42,840 bases of DNA from an uncultured bacterium (GTDB lineage: Bacteria > Bacillota_I > Bacilli_A > RF39 > UBA660), in NCBI GenBank assembly GCA_949296605.1, contig CASFPB010000012.1:1-42840 (forward strand). Direction: 5' to 3'. The notes beneath the pieces were generated by a model, which saw nothing but the letters and a program-made list of their open reading frames with translations, made no database searches and was not told the origin of the DNA. Positions within the stretch are counted from its first letter, which is position 1, and each line of letters opens with the position of its first letter. A program made the translations under genes and the position numbers. Positions 34,502 through 41,924 of the stretch are shown here, in pieces.

Positions 34502-35884
34502 ATGAAGGATGTTGTTATAATTGGAGCTGGTCCTGCTGGATTATTCGCTGCATATGAGTTGATTATAAATAATCCTAAATTAAAAATAGTTTTACTTGAT
34601 AAAGGATTTTTAGCATGTAATAGACATTGCCCAATGAATGAAAAGAAAATACCATGCGTTAATTGTAATCCTTGTAATATTATGGCTGGTTTTGGGGGTG
34701 CAGGAACATTTTCTGATGGTAAGTTAAATTTTATACCCAAATTAGGTAAAAGTAATTTATATAAATATTTAAGTATTAGTGAAGCTGATGAATTAATAGA
34801 TTATACTGAGACTATATTTAATAAATTTGGTATGGATAGTGATGTATACCCTAGTAATATGAATGAAGCAATGAAAATTAAAGAAAATGTTGCTAGATGT
34901 GGAGCTAATTTATTGGTGATTAAGCAAAAACATTTAGGCAGTGATAAATTGCCAGGATATATTACAGATTTTACTAATTTTTTAAAGGAACATAATGTTG
35001 AAGTTTTAGAATGTTTTGATGCTTTTGATTATGAAAAAAATGATAAAGGGTATAAACTTATTGGAAAACATAAAGGTAAAGAAGTTTCAATTGATACAAA
35101 AAATATAATAATTGCACCAGGTAGAACTGGAGCAAAATGGGTTCAAGAAATTGCAGATAAACATAATTTATTATATGTTTCTCAAAGTATTGAAATTGGA
35201 GTTCGAGTTGAAGTAAGAAGAGAAATACTTGAACAAATAACTAAAACAATATATGATCCTAGTATATTTATAAAAACTAGAACATATGATGATGAAATAA
35301 GAACTTTTTGCACTAATCCTGGTGGATATGTAACAAAAGAAAATTATTATGGTTATATTTGTGTAAATGGACATGCATTAAAGGATAAGAAAAGTAATAA
35401 TTCTAATTTTGCTTTTATATCAAAAGTTAATTTAACTGAACCTGTAACAAATACACGTGAATATGGGGAATCTATTGCTAAAATTGCTAATACTTTAGGT
35501 GGTGGAAAACCTATTGTTCAAACTTTAAAGGATTTAAAACGTGGTAGGAGAAGCACTCAAGATAGAATTAATAAAGGGTTTTTAGAACCGACATTAAAAG
35601 ACTGTGTTGCTGGTGATTTAGCATTAGTATTACCACATAGAATTATAACTAATATTTTAGAAGGATTAGAAGTTTTAAATAAAATAATTCCTGGTGTTGC
35701 AAATGATGAAACATTATTATATGGACCAGAAATTAAGTTTTTTAGTAATGAAATTGAAACAGATAATAATATGAAAGTAAATGGGGAAAATATTTATTTT
35801 ATTGGTGATGGTGCAGGTAAGGCAGGTAATATTGTTACTGCTGCTGCAACAGGTATTATGGCTGCTAGAGATATTTTGAAATAA
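34502..35884 (+). CDS. FAD-dependent oxidoreductase with N-terminal cysteine cluster
   Basis: A 460-residue flavoprotein of the uncharacterised FAD-dependent dehydrogenase group (COG2509-like). The N-terminal dinucleotide fold has GAGPAG (8-13), GFGGAGTFSDGKL near 63-75 and the C-terminal IYFIGDGAGKAGNIVTAAATG FAD-binding end. A distinctive cluster, C39-x3-C43 then C52-x2-C55-x2-C58, sits right after the first beta-alpha-beta unit and could bind an Fe-S cluster or zinc. Substrate is unknown. GGAGG at the end of valS is its RBS, with one base between stop and ATG, so its expression probably follows the valS T-box. Confidence 0.85.
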   Translation: MKDVVIIGAGPAGLFAAYELIINNPKLKIVLLDKGFLACNRHCPMNEKKIPCVNCNPCNIMAGFGGAGTFSDGKLNFIPKLGKSNLYKYLSISEADELIDYTETIFNKFGMDSDVYPSNMNEAMKIKENVARCGANLLVIKQKHLGSDKLPGYITDFTNFLKEHNVEVLECFDAFDYEKNDKGYKLIGKHKGKEVSIDTKNIIIAPGRTGAKWVQEIADKHNLLYVSQSIEIGVRVEVRREILEQITKTIYDPSIFIKTRTYDDEIRTFCTNPGGYVTKENYYGYICVNGHALKDKKSNNSNFAFISKVNLTEPVTNTREYGESIAKIANTLGGGKPIVQTLKDLKRGRRSTQDRINKGFLEPTLKDCVAGDLALVLPHRIITNILEGLEVLNKIIPGVANDETLLYGPEIKFFSNEIETDNNMKVNGENIYFIGDGAGKAGNIVTAAATGIMAARDILK

Positions 35885-35912
35885 ATTATTATAATCTTTA
35901 ATATAATTTTAT

Positions 35913-36500
35913 ATGAAGAAATATATTGCTCATCGAGGTATATATAATAAAAATGTAAGTGATAATTCATATAAAGCATTATATGATGGATTATTAAGTT
36001 ATAAATATATTGGAATTGAAACAGATGTTAGAGTTACTAAGGATAATGTATTTATTTTATATCATGATGTTCTTTATAAAGGAAAACTAGTAAAAAATGT
36101 ATTTTATAAAGATATGGTTAATGTTACTAAATTAGAAGATATATTAAAAATAAATACTGATAAAATAATTTTGCTTGAAATAAAAGATTTTGATATTGAT
36201 GTAAAAAAATTTATTAAATTAATTAATAAGTATAATAAAAATATAATGATTATGTCATTTGATGCAAATGTTATTAAAAAAACAAAAAAAATAACCAACA
36301 AGTATAAACTAGGTGTATTAAATTATGTATTAAATAGTGATAGTTATTATAATTTTGATTTTATATGTTTGCTTGATATTATTGCTACTGATTATGTTAT
36401 TGAAAGTTTTAAAAAAAGAAATATTGACATTCTTATATACGGAGTAGTGAATGATAATAGAAACTTAACTTATATAATAGATGATTATAAACTTAAGTAA
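35913..36500 (+). CDS. Short glycerophosphodiester phosphodiesterase family protein
   Basis: A 195-residue GDPD-like protein. Metal and catalytic residues are all visible: H7-R8 in AHRG, E36 and D38 in GIETDVR, H51-D52 in YHD, and E89-x-K91 in LLEIKD. Members hydrolyse glycerophosphodiesters to glycerol-3-phosphate and an alcohol. It is about 50 residues shorter than usual (~240-250), mainly in the later barrel strands, so the C-terminal half is reduced. No signal peptide. There is no ribosome binding site, but TATAAT at 35902-35907 lies 5 bp before the ATG, so the transcript may be leaderless. Confidence 0.8.
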   Translation: MKKYIAHRGIYNKNVSDNSYKALYDGLLSYKYIGIETDVRVTKDNVFILYHDVLYKGKLVKNVFYKDMVNVTKLEDILKINTDKIILLEIKDFDIDVKKFIKLINKYNKNIMIMSFDANVIKKTKKITNKYKLGVLNYVLNSDSYYNFDFICLLDIIATDYVIESFKKRNIDILIYGVVNDNRNLTYIIDDYKLK

Positions 36501-36514
36501 ATAAAGAAAATTTG

Positions 36515-36544
36515 TTTGCATATATTTAAAACCTATGCTATAAT
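36515..36544 (+). promoter_or_regulatory. Promoter of rplS
   Basis: TTTGCA (36515-36520) and an extended -10 TGCTATAAT (TATAAT 36539-36544) with an 18-bp spacer, about 82 bp before the rplS start. Confidence 0.75.
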
Positions 36545-36550
36545 CAAATA

Positions 36551-36616
36551 GACCCAAAGAAAAAGGTATATAATCCGCTGATATAAATTATGATTATAGG
36601 TAAAAGTAATAAGGAG
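36551..36616 (+). promoter_or_regulatory. Probable L19 leader upstream of rplS
   Basis: The ~75-nt leader contains a 7-bp stem (36569-36575 with 36592-36598) flanked by conserved-looking AGACCCAAAGAAAAAGG and ending in AAGGAGG (36611-36617). Position and size fit the autoregulatory L19 leader known in low-GC Gram-positives. I have not been able to match it to the covariance model. Confidence 0.5.
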
Positions 36617-36625
36617 GTTAGAAAA

Positions 36626-36967
36626 ATGGCAAATCTTGTAGATAAGATTAATGCAAAACATATTCGTTCAGATGTTCCTGAATTTAGAGTTGGGGATACA
36701 GTTAGAGTTGATGTTTGGGTAAAAGAAGGTAAAAAAGAAAGAATCCAATCTTTTGAAGGCTTAGTTATAGCTAAAAGAGGTGGTGGTGTTTCTGAAACAT
36801 TTACTGTTCGTAAAAAATCTGGAACTGTTGGAGTATCTCGTATATTCCCAGTTAATGCACCAACTATTGATAAAATTACTGTAGTTAAAAAAGGTAAAGT
36901 TAGAAGAGCAAAACTTAACTTTATTAAAGGAATGCGTAAAGAATACAAAGTTAAGGAAAGAAGTTAA
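36626..36967 (+). CDS. rplS: 50S ribosomal protein bL19
   Basis: A 113-residue bL19, located at the 30S-50S interface. It starts MANLVDKINAKHIRSD and carries the VGDTVRV, RIQSFEGLVIAKRGGG, SETFTVRKKSG and GVSRIFPVNAP family signatures, ending KVRRAKLNFIKG. The ATG at 36626 with AAGGAGG (36611-36617) is preferred over an upstream ATG at 36590 that has no RBS. Its stop lies in the loop of a weak terminator, and the signal peptidase gene follows 29 bp later, so some readthrough to lepB is likely. Confidence 0.97.
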   Translation: MANLVDKINAKHIRSDVPEFRVGDTVRVDVWVKEGKKERIQSFEGLVIAKRGGGVSETFTVRKKSGTVGVSRIFPVNAPTIDKITVVKKGKVRRAKLNFIKGMRKEYKVKERS

Positions 36968-36980
36968 TTCTTTCCTTATT
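36953..36980 (+). terminator. Weak terminator/processing hairpin with rplS stop in the loop
   Basis: A perfect 10-bp stem (36953-36962 with 36968-36977) holds the TAA stop (36965-36967) in a 5-nt loop. The T-run behind is interrupted (ATTTTGG), so it is probably leaky. Confidence 0.6.
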
Positions 36981-36996
36981 TTGGTTAGGAGAAAAA

Positions 36997-37485
36997 ATGA
37001 AATTTTGGAAGATAATTAGGGATTTAATTCCATATGTTTTTATTGTTTTTTTAGTAATTATTGTTAGAACTTATATTGCTACTCCAGTTAGAGTTGATGG
37101 AAATAGTATGCGTAAAACATTAGAAGATGGCGATATTTTGCTTTTATATAAAATGGCTAAATTTGAACGCAATGATATAATTGTATTAGATGAAAAAGAA
37201 GATAATGAGATAATTATAAAAAGAATTATTGCATTACCTGGAGAAACTATAAAAATACAAAATGGAAAAATTTATATTAATGATAAAGAATATAATGATG
37301 AATTTGCATATGGTGATACTAGTGATTATGAACAAGTAACTTTAGGTGAAAATGAATACTTTATTTTAGGAGATAATCGTCTTATTAGTAAAGATTCAAG
37401 ATATTTTGGAACAATTACTGAAGATGAAATAATTGGTAAAGTAGTATTTAGATTTTGGCCATTTAGTAAAATTGGAACTGTATAG
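36997..37485 (+). CDS. lepB: Signal peptidase I
   Basis: A 162-residue S26 signal peptidase, a membrane enzyme that removes Sec signal peptides. One N-terminal membrane helix (about 9-28), then the catalytic S37 in GNSMRKTL and K75 in IIKRIIALPGE, followed by GDNRLISKDSR (box E). No second membrane helix, so it is the short Gram-positive type. TTAGGAG is the RBS. It follows rplS; a clear own promoter was not found. It is the likely processor of the lipoprotein-unrelated Sec substrates coded nearby. Confidence 0.95.
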   Translation: MKFWKIIRDLIPYVFIVFLVIIVRTYIATPVRVDGNSMRKTLEDGDILLLYKMAKFERNDIIVLDEKEDNEIIIKRIIALPGETIKIQNGKIYINDKEYNDEFAYGDTSDYEQVTLGENEYFILGDNRLISKDSRYFGTITEDEIIGKVVFRFWPFSKIGTV

Positions 37486-37517
37486 TAATTTATTCTAATA
37501 TTTAAAGGAGTTTTATT

Positions 37518-38078
37518 ATGGAATCTTATGATTTAGAAGAATACAAAATGTTAAGAGATGAAATTCAAAGTTGCATAGAAAGAGATAATAGCTTAGCAAC
37601 GTTTATGGTTACTGCAGTTGCAACAATATTAACTGTTGCGATATCAGCAAATTTACAAGTTCCATTTTTATTTTTAATTTCCTTTTGTATAATCATTCCA
37701 TTTAGTGCAAGACTTGCTCATTATAAAAGTAATGTAGCAAGAATAAGCGCTTATATGATTGTATATTTAGAACCTAAAATGTCTATTAAGTATGAAACTA
37801 ATGCTATAAAATATAAAAATCCTAAAAGTAAAAAATCTATGTTAATAATTTCAATGCGTAATTATATTGGAATGTGGTTAGGAGTAATCTCATATTTAAT
37901 ATATGTAGTTGAATTTATAAATAAAATTAATATTACTTCCTGGTATCATTATATTGCTTTGATTATTCCAGTTTTTTTGATAATTTTATGTTATAAGATT
38001 GATAAAAAAATAGATAGTGTTGGTAAAGAAAGAAATGAATGGATAGAGATTTATAAAAAGTCTAAGGAAAGCAAGTAA
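37518..38078 (+). CDS. Four-helix membrane protein, unknown function
   Basis: A 186-residue protein with an acidic N-terminal helix (about 4-22), two adjacent membrane helices (about 24-45 and 49-68), a cytoplasmic helical stretch (AYMIVYLEPKMSIKYETNAIKY), two more membrane helices (about 117-135 and 143-163), and a basic tail. This 2+2 arrangement resembles small SLATT-like or other uncharacterised Bacillota proteins that have an AYMIVFLE-type central motif, but I cannot assign a named family. AAAGGAG is the RBS; 32 bp from lepB. Confidence 0.7.
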   Translation: MESYDLEEYKMLRDEIQSCIERDNSLATFMVTAVATILTVAISANLQVPFLFLISFCIIIPFSARLAHYKSNVARISAYMIVYLEPKMSIKYETNAIKYKNPKSKKSMLIISMRNYIGMWLGVISYLIYVVEFINKINITSWYHYIALIIPVFLIILCYKIDKKIDSVGKERNEWIEIYKKSKESK

Positions 38079-38102
38079 TGCTTGTATATTGAGGTTTTAT
38101 TT

Positions 38103-39011
38103 ATGGAATTAGTAAAAGTTGGAGAAAAAACATATTATATAAAAAATAATACTAATATTGGAATATATAAAATAGATGAAAATTCTGTATATCTAATTGA
38201 TACTGGCAATGATAAAGATATGGGTAAAAAAATATTAAAAATTGTTAGCGAAAACAATTGGCAAGTTAAAGGAATTATAAATACCCATTCAAATGCAGAT
38301 CATATCGGTGGTAATAAATATATTCAAGATAAGACTAATTGTTCTATTTTTTCTTTTGGTGTTGAAAATTGTTTTATAAAATATCCTTTTTTAGAATCAT
38401 CTTTTTTGTATGGGGGTTATCCTTTTAAAGATTTAAAAAATAAATTTTTGGAAGCTAAGGAATCACAAGCTACAGATATAGATGGTAATTTACCTGTTGG
38501 TTTAGAATGGGTTTCTTTAAAAGGACATTTTTTTGATATGATTGGTATTAAAACTGATGATGATGTTTTCTTTTTAGGGGATTCCCTATTTAGTGAAGAA
38601 ACAATTAATAAATATCATGTATTTTTTATTTATGATGTTAAAGAATATTTAAATACTTTGGAATTTTTATCAAATTTAAATGCTAAATTATTTATTCCTT
38701 CTCATGGCATTGTAACTAATGATATTTCTAATTTAATAAATATTAATAAAAATAAGATAAGAGAAATTATAGAATTTTTAAATAATGTATGTATAAATGA
38801 AATAACTTTTGATGATATTTTAAAGATGGTTTTTGATAAATATAATTTAATAATGAATGCTAATCAATATGTATTAGTTGGTAGCACAATTCGTTCTTAT
38901 TTATCTTATATGTATAATTTAGATTTAATTACTTATATTTTCAATGATAATAAAATGTATTGGAAACAAGTTGAGGTAAATGATAATGAAAGTAATAACA
39001 ATTTGTGGTAG
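38103..39011 (+). CDS. MBL-fold metallo-hydrolase with altered metal motif
   Basis: A 302-residue metallo-beta-lactamase-fold protein. The motif is H62-S-N64-A-D66-H67 rather than HxHxDH, so one His is Asn. Later motifs are present: GHFFDMIG, GDSLF, and PSHG. This variant occurs in an MBL subgroup whose substrates are not known; a hydrolase of lactones, thioesters or nucleotides is possible. The ATG at 38103 is set by GAGG (about 38091-38094) and excludes the longer ORF start at 38082. Its last 26 bp overlap the next gene. Confidence 0.83.
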   Translation: MELVKVGEKTYYIKNNTNIGIYKIDENSVYLIDTGNDKDMGKKILKIVSENNWQVKGIINTHSNADHIGGNKYIQDKTNCSIFSFGVENCFIKYPFLESSFLYGGYPFKDLKNKFLEAKESQATDIDGNLPVGLEWVSLKGHFFDMIGIKTDDDVFFLGDSLFSEETINKYHVFFIYDVKEYLNTLEFLSNLNAKLFIPSHGIVTNDISNLININKNKIREIIEFLNNVCINEITFDDILKMVFDKYNLIMNANQYVLVGSTIRSYLSYMYNLDLITYIFNDNKMYWKQVEVNDNESNNNLW

Positions 39012-39279
39012 TTTAAAATTTAAAGATGAAATGATGAAAATTGCTATTGATTTAGCATTAAAAGGTAACAGTGTTATTACTCCGCTATATCCAGTAGATG
39101 ATTATAAGTCAAAATATACGAAAGAGGAGATAGAGACATTAAATAAAATACATAAAGAAAAAATTAGGTTATCTGATGCAATATTTGTTGTTAATGTTAA
39201 TGGATATATTGGAAGTAGCACAAAAAATGAGATACTTTATTCAAAATCTTTAAATAAAGAAATAATTTATTATAATTAA
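38986..39279 (+). CDS. Nucleoside 2-deoxyribosyltransferase-like (DUF4406-like) protein
   Basis: A 97-residue protein with ITICGSLKFKDEMM, a DAIFVVNVNGYIGSSTKNEI motif with E82 as candidate catalytic residue, and an IIYY end. It belongs to the nucleoside deoxyribosyltransferase-like superfamily and is a distant relative of the gene at 28257. The ATG at 38986 is favoured over 38980 by the spacing from GAGG. It overlaps the MBL gene by 26 bp, so translation is probably coupled. Substrate is unknown. Confidence 0.72.
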   Translation: MKVITICGSLKFKDEMMKIAIDLALKGNSVITPLYPVDDYKSKYTKEEIETLNKIHKEKIRLSDAIFVVNVNGYIGSSTKNEILYSKSLNKEIIYYN

Positions 39280-39295
39280 TATATTGGAGTTTTAT

Positions 39296-40087
39296 ATGAA
39301 ATTTAGGTTAGTTATTATTAGTTCCCTTTTATTATTTTTGACTGGTTGTGTTGGAAAATTAGAAAGTTATAATCCTTTGAGTGAAGATGAATTAATAGAA
39401 TATGTAAAAAATGTAATTTACAATGACTTGGGGGATGAAGTGGATGTTTTAATTAATAAAAAACGTCAAGAATATTTGTGTGGTGCAAATATAGATGCTA
39501 CGTGTTTTGGTAAGCATTATATTCCCGATACTTTTGTTTATTATATAACAATTACAAATAAAAATAATTCTAGTGTTACTTCTGATGATGTTATTTTTGT
39601 TGATTCATATATGGAAGATGGGAAAATTGTAGAAAGAAGATTTGATTATGAAGAATATAGTCAATTGCATTATAAAGCAAAATTTGAAAATGAAGTAAGT
39701 GATATTTTATTAGAAACTAATTATTTTATTAAATATGGAGATGTTTATATTTTAGAAAATAATGAAGATTCTTTATATATAAAAGATTTATTTAGTTATA
39801 TTCTTAATATTGACTATGGAATGTATAATGGAGAAAATTTATTAAATTATAATATTTTTATAATGTATAATGAAGAATTGTTTAATTATGTTAAATCTTC
39901 TGAATTTGATTATAATTCTTTTATTAATGAAGCGGTTAATACAAGAAATTCATATGGTTATGCACATGAATATTTAGATATTAAAGCAGATGATAATTAT
40001 GATTATATCTTTTTTAGATATTCAAATAATGGATGTAAGAATAATCGTAATTGTTCTATTTTGTATGGGATAAATAAAATATGGTAA
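39296..40087 (+). CDS. Hypothetical lipoprotein
   Basis: A 263-residue protein with a lipoprotein signal peptide: MKFRLVIISSLLLFLTGC, lipobox LTGC with Cys at 18. The mature part has no recognised domain: an N-terminal helix ELIEYVKNVIYNDLG, a CGANIDATCFG cysteine pair, beta-rich segments (YYITITNKNNSS, DVIFVDSYMEDG) and a late CKNNRNC pair suggesting disulfides on the outside. The ATG at 39296 is 7 nt from TTGGAG; an ATG at 39284 is not preferred. It probably follows the overlapping MBL-NDT pair. Confidence 0.75.
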   Translation: MKFRLVIISSLLLFLTGCVGKLESYNPLSEDELIEYVKNVIYNDLGDEVDVLINKKRQEYLCGANIDATCFGKHYIPDTFVYYITITNKNNSSVTSDDVIFVDSYMEDGKIVERRFDYEEYSQLHYKAKFENEVSDILLETNYFIKYGDVYILENNEDSLYIKDLFSYILNIDYGMYNGENLLNYNIFIMYNEELFNYVKSSEFDYNSFINEAVNTRNSYGYAHEYLDIKADDNYDYIFFRYSNNGCKNNRNCSILYGINKIW

Positions 40088-40183
40088 TAGATAGAAAATG
40101 AAAATTAATATTTAAAGTTCAAAATAAATAATAATTTATTGCTATGATTAAATAATAGAGCGAAAGGTTAAATAAATAGTAAT

Positions 40184-40762
40184 ATGAAAAAGAATAAGAG
40201 AAGAATTTTGAAAATTTTAATTATATTATTAATTATAATTATTGGGATAGTTGTTGTATTTAAACTAATAGCAAATGAGGTTACAAAGAAAGAAAACTTG
40301 AAACTCAATGTTAATAATAGTGATATCAATGATAATAACGTAGTAAATAGTGAAGAAAATATGGAATGGAATGAAATAACAGAAAATGGCGTTAATGAAG
40401 AGTTATTACTTCAAAATGTAAACACTAAAGATTTAGAAAAAATTTCTACATTACTTCAATCTTTAAGTGCAGAAATTGCTCAAAAAGAAAAAGAAGATAT
40501 AAATTTTTATTTAAGTGCGGGATGGTATAAATATACGTTAGATAGTCAACAATTTAACGAAGTTATAAATATGGGAAAAGATGCTATAAAACCATTATAT
40601 TTAATTATTTATAAAAGTCCTAATCAAGGTTCTTATGAGTATATTTGTGCAATGGCATTATCAAAACTAGTTAATTTTAATGATGTAATTGATTCTTGGT
40701 CTACTTCAAAAGAATTCTTAGAAATGTTTAATCAAAAGGTTATTAGTGATAGAGAAAAATAA
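40184..40762 (+). CDS. Membrane-anchored secreted protein, unknown function
   Basis: A 192-residue protein with a basic N-terminus, one membrane helix (about 8-27), an Asn/Glu-rich linker and a C-terminal helical domain. The end (KPLYLIIYKSPNQGSYEYICAMALSKLVNF...SWSTSKEFLEMFNQKV) resembles short HEAT-like secreted proteins of Clostridia/Bacilli with a W-S/T-K-E-F/W ending. The start is odd: the only purine-rich sequence (GAAAGG, about 40162-40167) is 16 bp from the ATG and no other in-frame start precedes it. Function is unknown. Confidence 0.68.
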   Translation: MKKNKRRILKILIILLIIIIGIVVVFKLIANEVTKKENLKLNVNNSDINDNNVVNSEENMEWNEITENGVNEELLLQNVNTKDLEKISTLLQSLSAEIAQKEKEDINFYLSAGWYKYTLDSQQFNEVINMGKDAIKPLYLIIYKSPNQGSYEYICAMALSKLVNFNDVIDSWSTSKEFLEMFNQKVISDREK

Positions 40763-41101
40763 GTTACAATTTATAGGATATGTTTTATTTCAATTCTTCT
40801 TTTGCTTAAAAATTATGTTATAATGAAGTAGATTTATATAAGCGGTTTTTAAATGACTGATGAAGAAAAAAGTTTCCAAAAAGTAAATATCAACTGTTTG
40901 ATACCGATTTATTTAACCTCCCTATACAATCTTTTATAAATAAAGGGTTTGCGAGATTTTATTCTTACACGTTTTATGTAAAAATTGAGTAAAAATGATA
41001 AAAATATCATATTTTTAAGGCTCTTTAGTAGGAGAGTTAATAATGTAATATCGTCATTGTAACCCTTGTAGTAAAATATAAAAAGAACAGGGATGATTGG
41101 A
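40763..41101. other. 339-bp gene-poor stretch before the RhuM genes
   Basis: It holds a TATAAT with TGn extension (40819-40824), a 28-codon reading frame (40853-40939) without an RBS that looks like a decayed fragment, an A/T hairpin-like segment around 40990-41020, and purine-rich sequence before RhuM. Part of it (about 40945-40990) has unusual G/C content for this window. I do not recognise it; a mobile-element scar is possible but not proved. Confidence 0.45.
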
Positions 41102-41782
41102 ATGAGTAATTTAGTAAATCAGCAGCAGGATATTGTATTTTATAGTGATGAAGATGAAACATTTAATGTTGAAGTATTAATAAAAGATGAAGATGTTTGG
41201 CTAAATGCTGAATCGATTGCTAAACTATTTAAAGTTGGCAGACCTGCTATTACTAAACAAATTAATAACATTTACAATGATCAAGAATTAGAAGAAAATA
41301 GCACATGTTCCATTTTGGAACATATGGGGAATAGAGGTAATCAGAAATATAAAACAAAATATTATAATTTAGATATGATTATTTCTTTAGGTTTTAGGGT
41401 AAATTCTAAAACTGCTATTAAATTTAGAACTTGGGCTAACAAACTGTTAAAAGATTATATTGTCAAAGGATATAATATAAATGAAGATAGATTCTTAAAA
41501 GCAAATAAAGGCGATTTAGAATACTTCGATGAATTACTTGAAAAAATAAAACTGATAAGAACAAGTGAAAGAATGTTTTATCAAAAAATCACAGATATTT
41601 TTGCAGAATGCAGTATAGATTATGTAAAAGATAGTGAAGTGGCAAATACTTTTTATATGACTATACAGAATAAATTTCACTATGCTATAACGCATCAAAC
41701 TGCGGCAGAAATTATATATAATAGAGCAGACTCAAATAAAGAATATATGGGACTTACAAATTGGCTAAATTGTACCAAATGA
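41102..41782 (+). CDS. RhuM family protein, short at the C-terminus
   Basis: A 226-residue protein of the virulence-associated RhuM family. The N-terminal part has DIVFYSDEDETFNVEVLIKD, WLNAESIAKLFKVGRPAITKQI (HTH-like, about 34-55), a KYYNLDMIISLGFRV core and KFRTWANKLLKDYIVKGYNIN. It then stops at GLTNWLNCTK, just where the neighbour continues into a further ~90-residue region. The reading frame ends with TGA; a shifted frame stays open to about 41909 but does not resemble the missing part. The ATG at 41102 follows AGGG; it may be a natural short form or a truncated gene. RhuM genes are often found beside type I restriction-modification genes. Confidence 0.8.
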   Translation: MSNLVNQQQDIVFYSDEDETFNVEVLIKDEDVWLNAESIAKLFKVGRPAITKQINNIYNDQELEENSTCSILEHMGNRGNQKYKTKYYNLDMIISLGFRVNSKTAIKFRTWANKLLKDYIVKGYNINEDRFLKANKGDLEYFDELLEKIKLIRTSERMFYQKITDIFAECSIDYVKDSEVANTFYMTIQNKFHYAITHQTAAEIIYNRADSNKEYMGLTNWLNCTK

Positions 41783-41924
41783 CACGAAATGAAAAAATAG
41801 TAAAATTGCTTTATTTTAAAACAGGAATTAATAATAAGCATATTAATATTAAATTGTGTGATGAAAAAAAGAATAGTGGTTTTGCTATTGTTATTTCTAT
41901 TATAATTTGAGGAAGGTGATTAAA

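Noticed and set aside
40853-40939. 28-codon ORF as a small gene
   Set aside because: No RBS, no conserved features, and an adjoining untranslatable sequence; kept only as part of the scar-like region.
41750-41910. Frameshift restoring the RhuM C-terminus
   Set aside because: The shifted frame is open to about 41909, but its residues do not resemble the conserved C-terminal region of the second RhuM, so a simple frameshift does not explain the short form.
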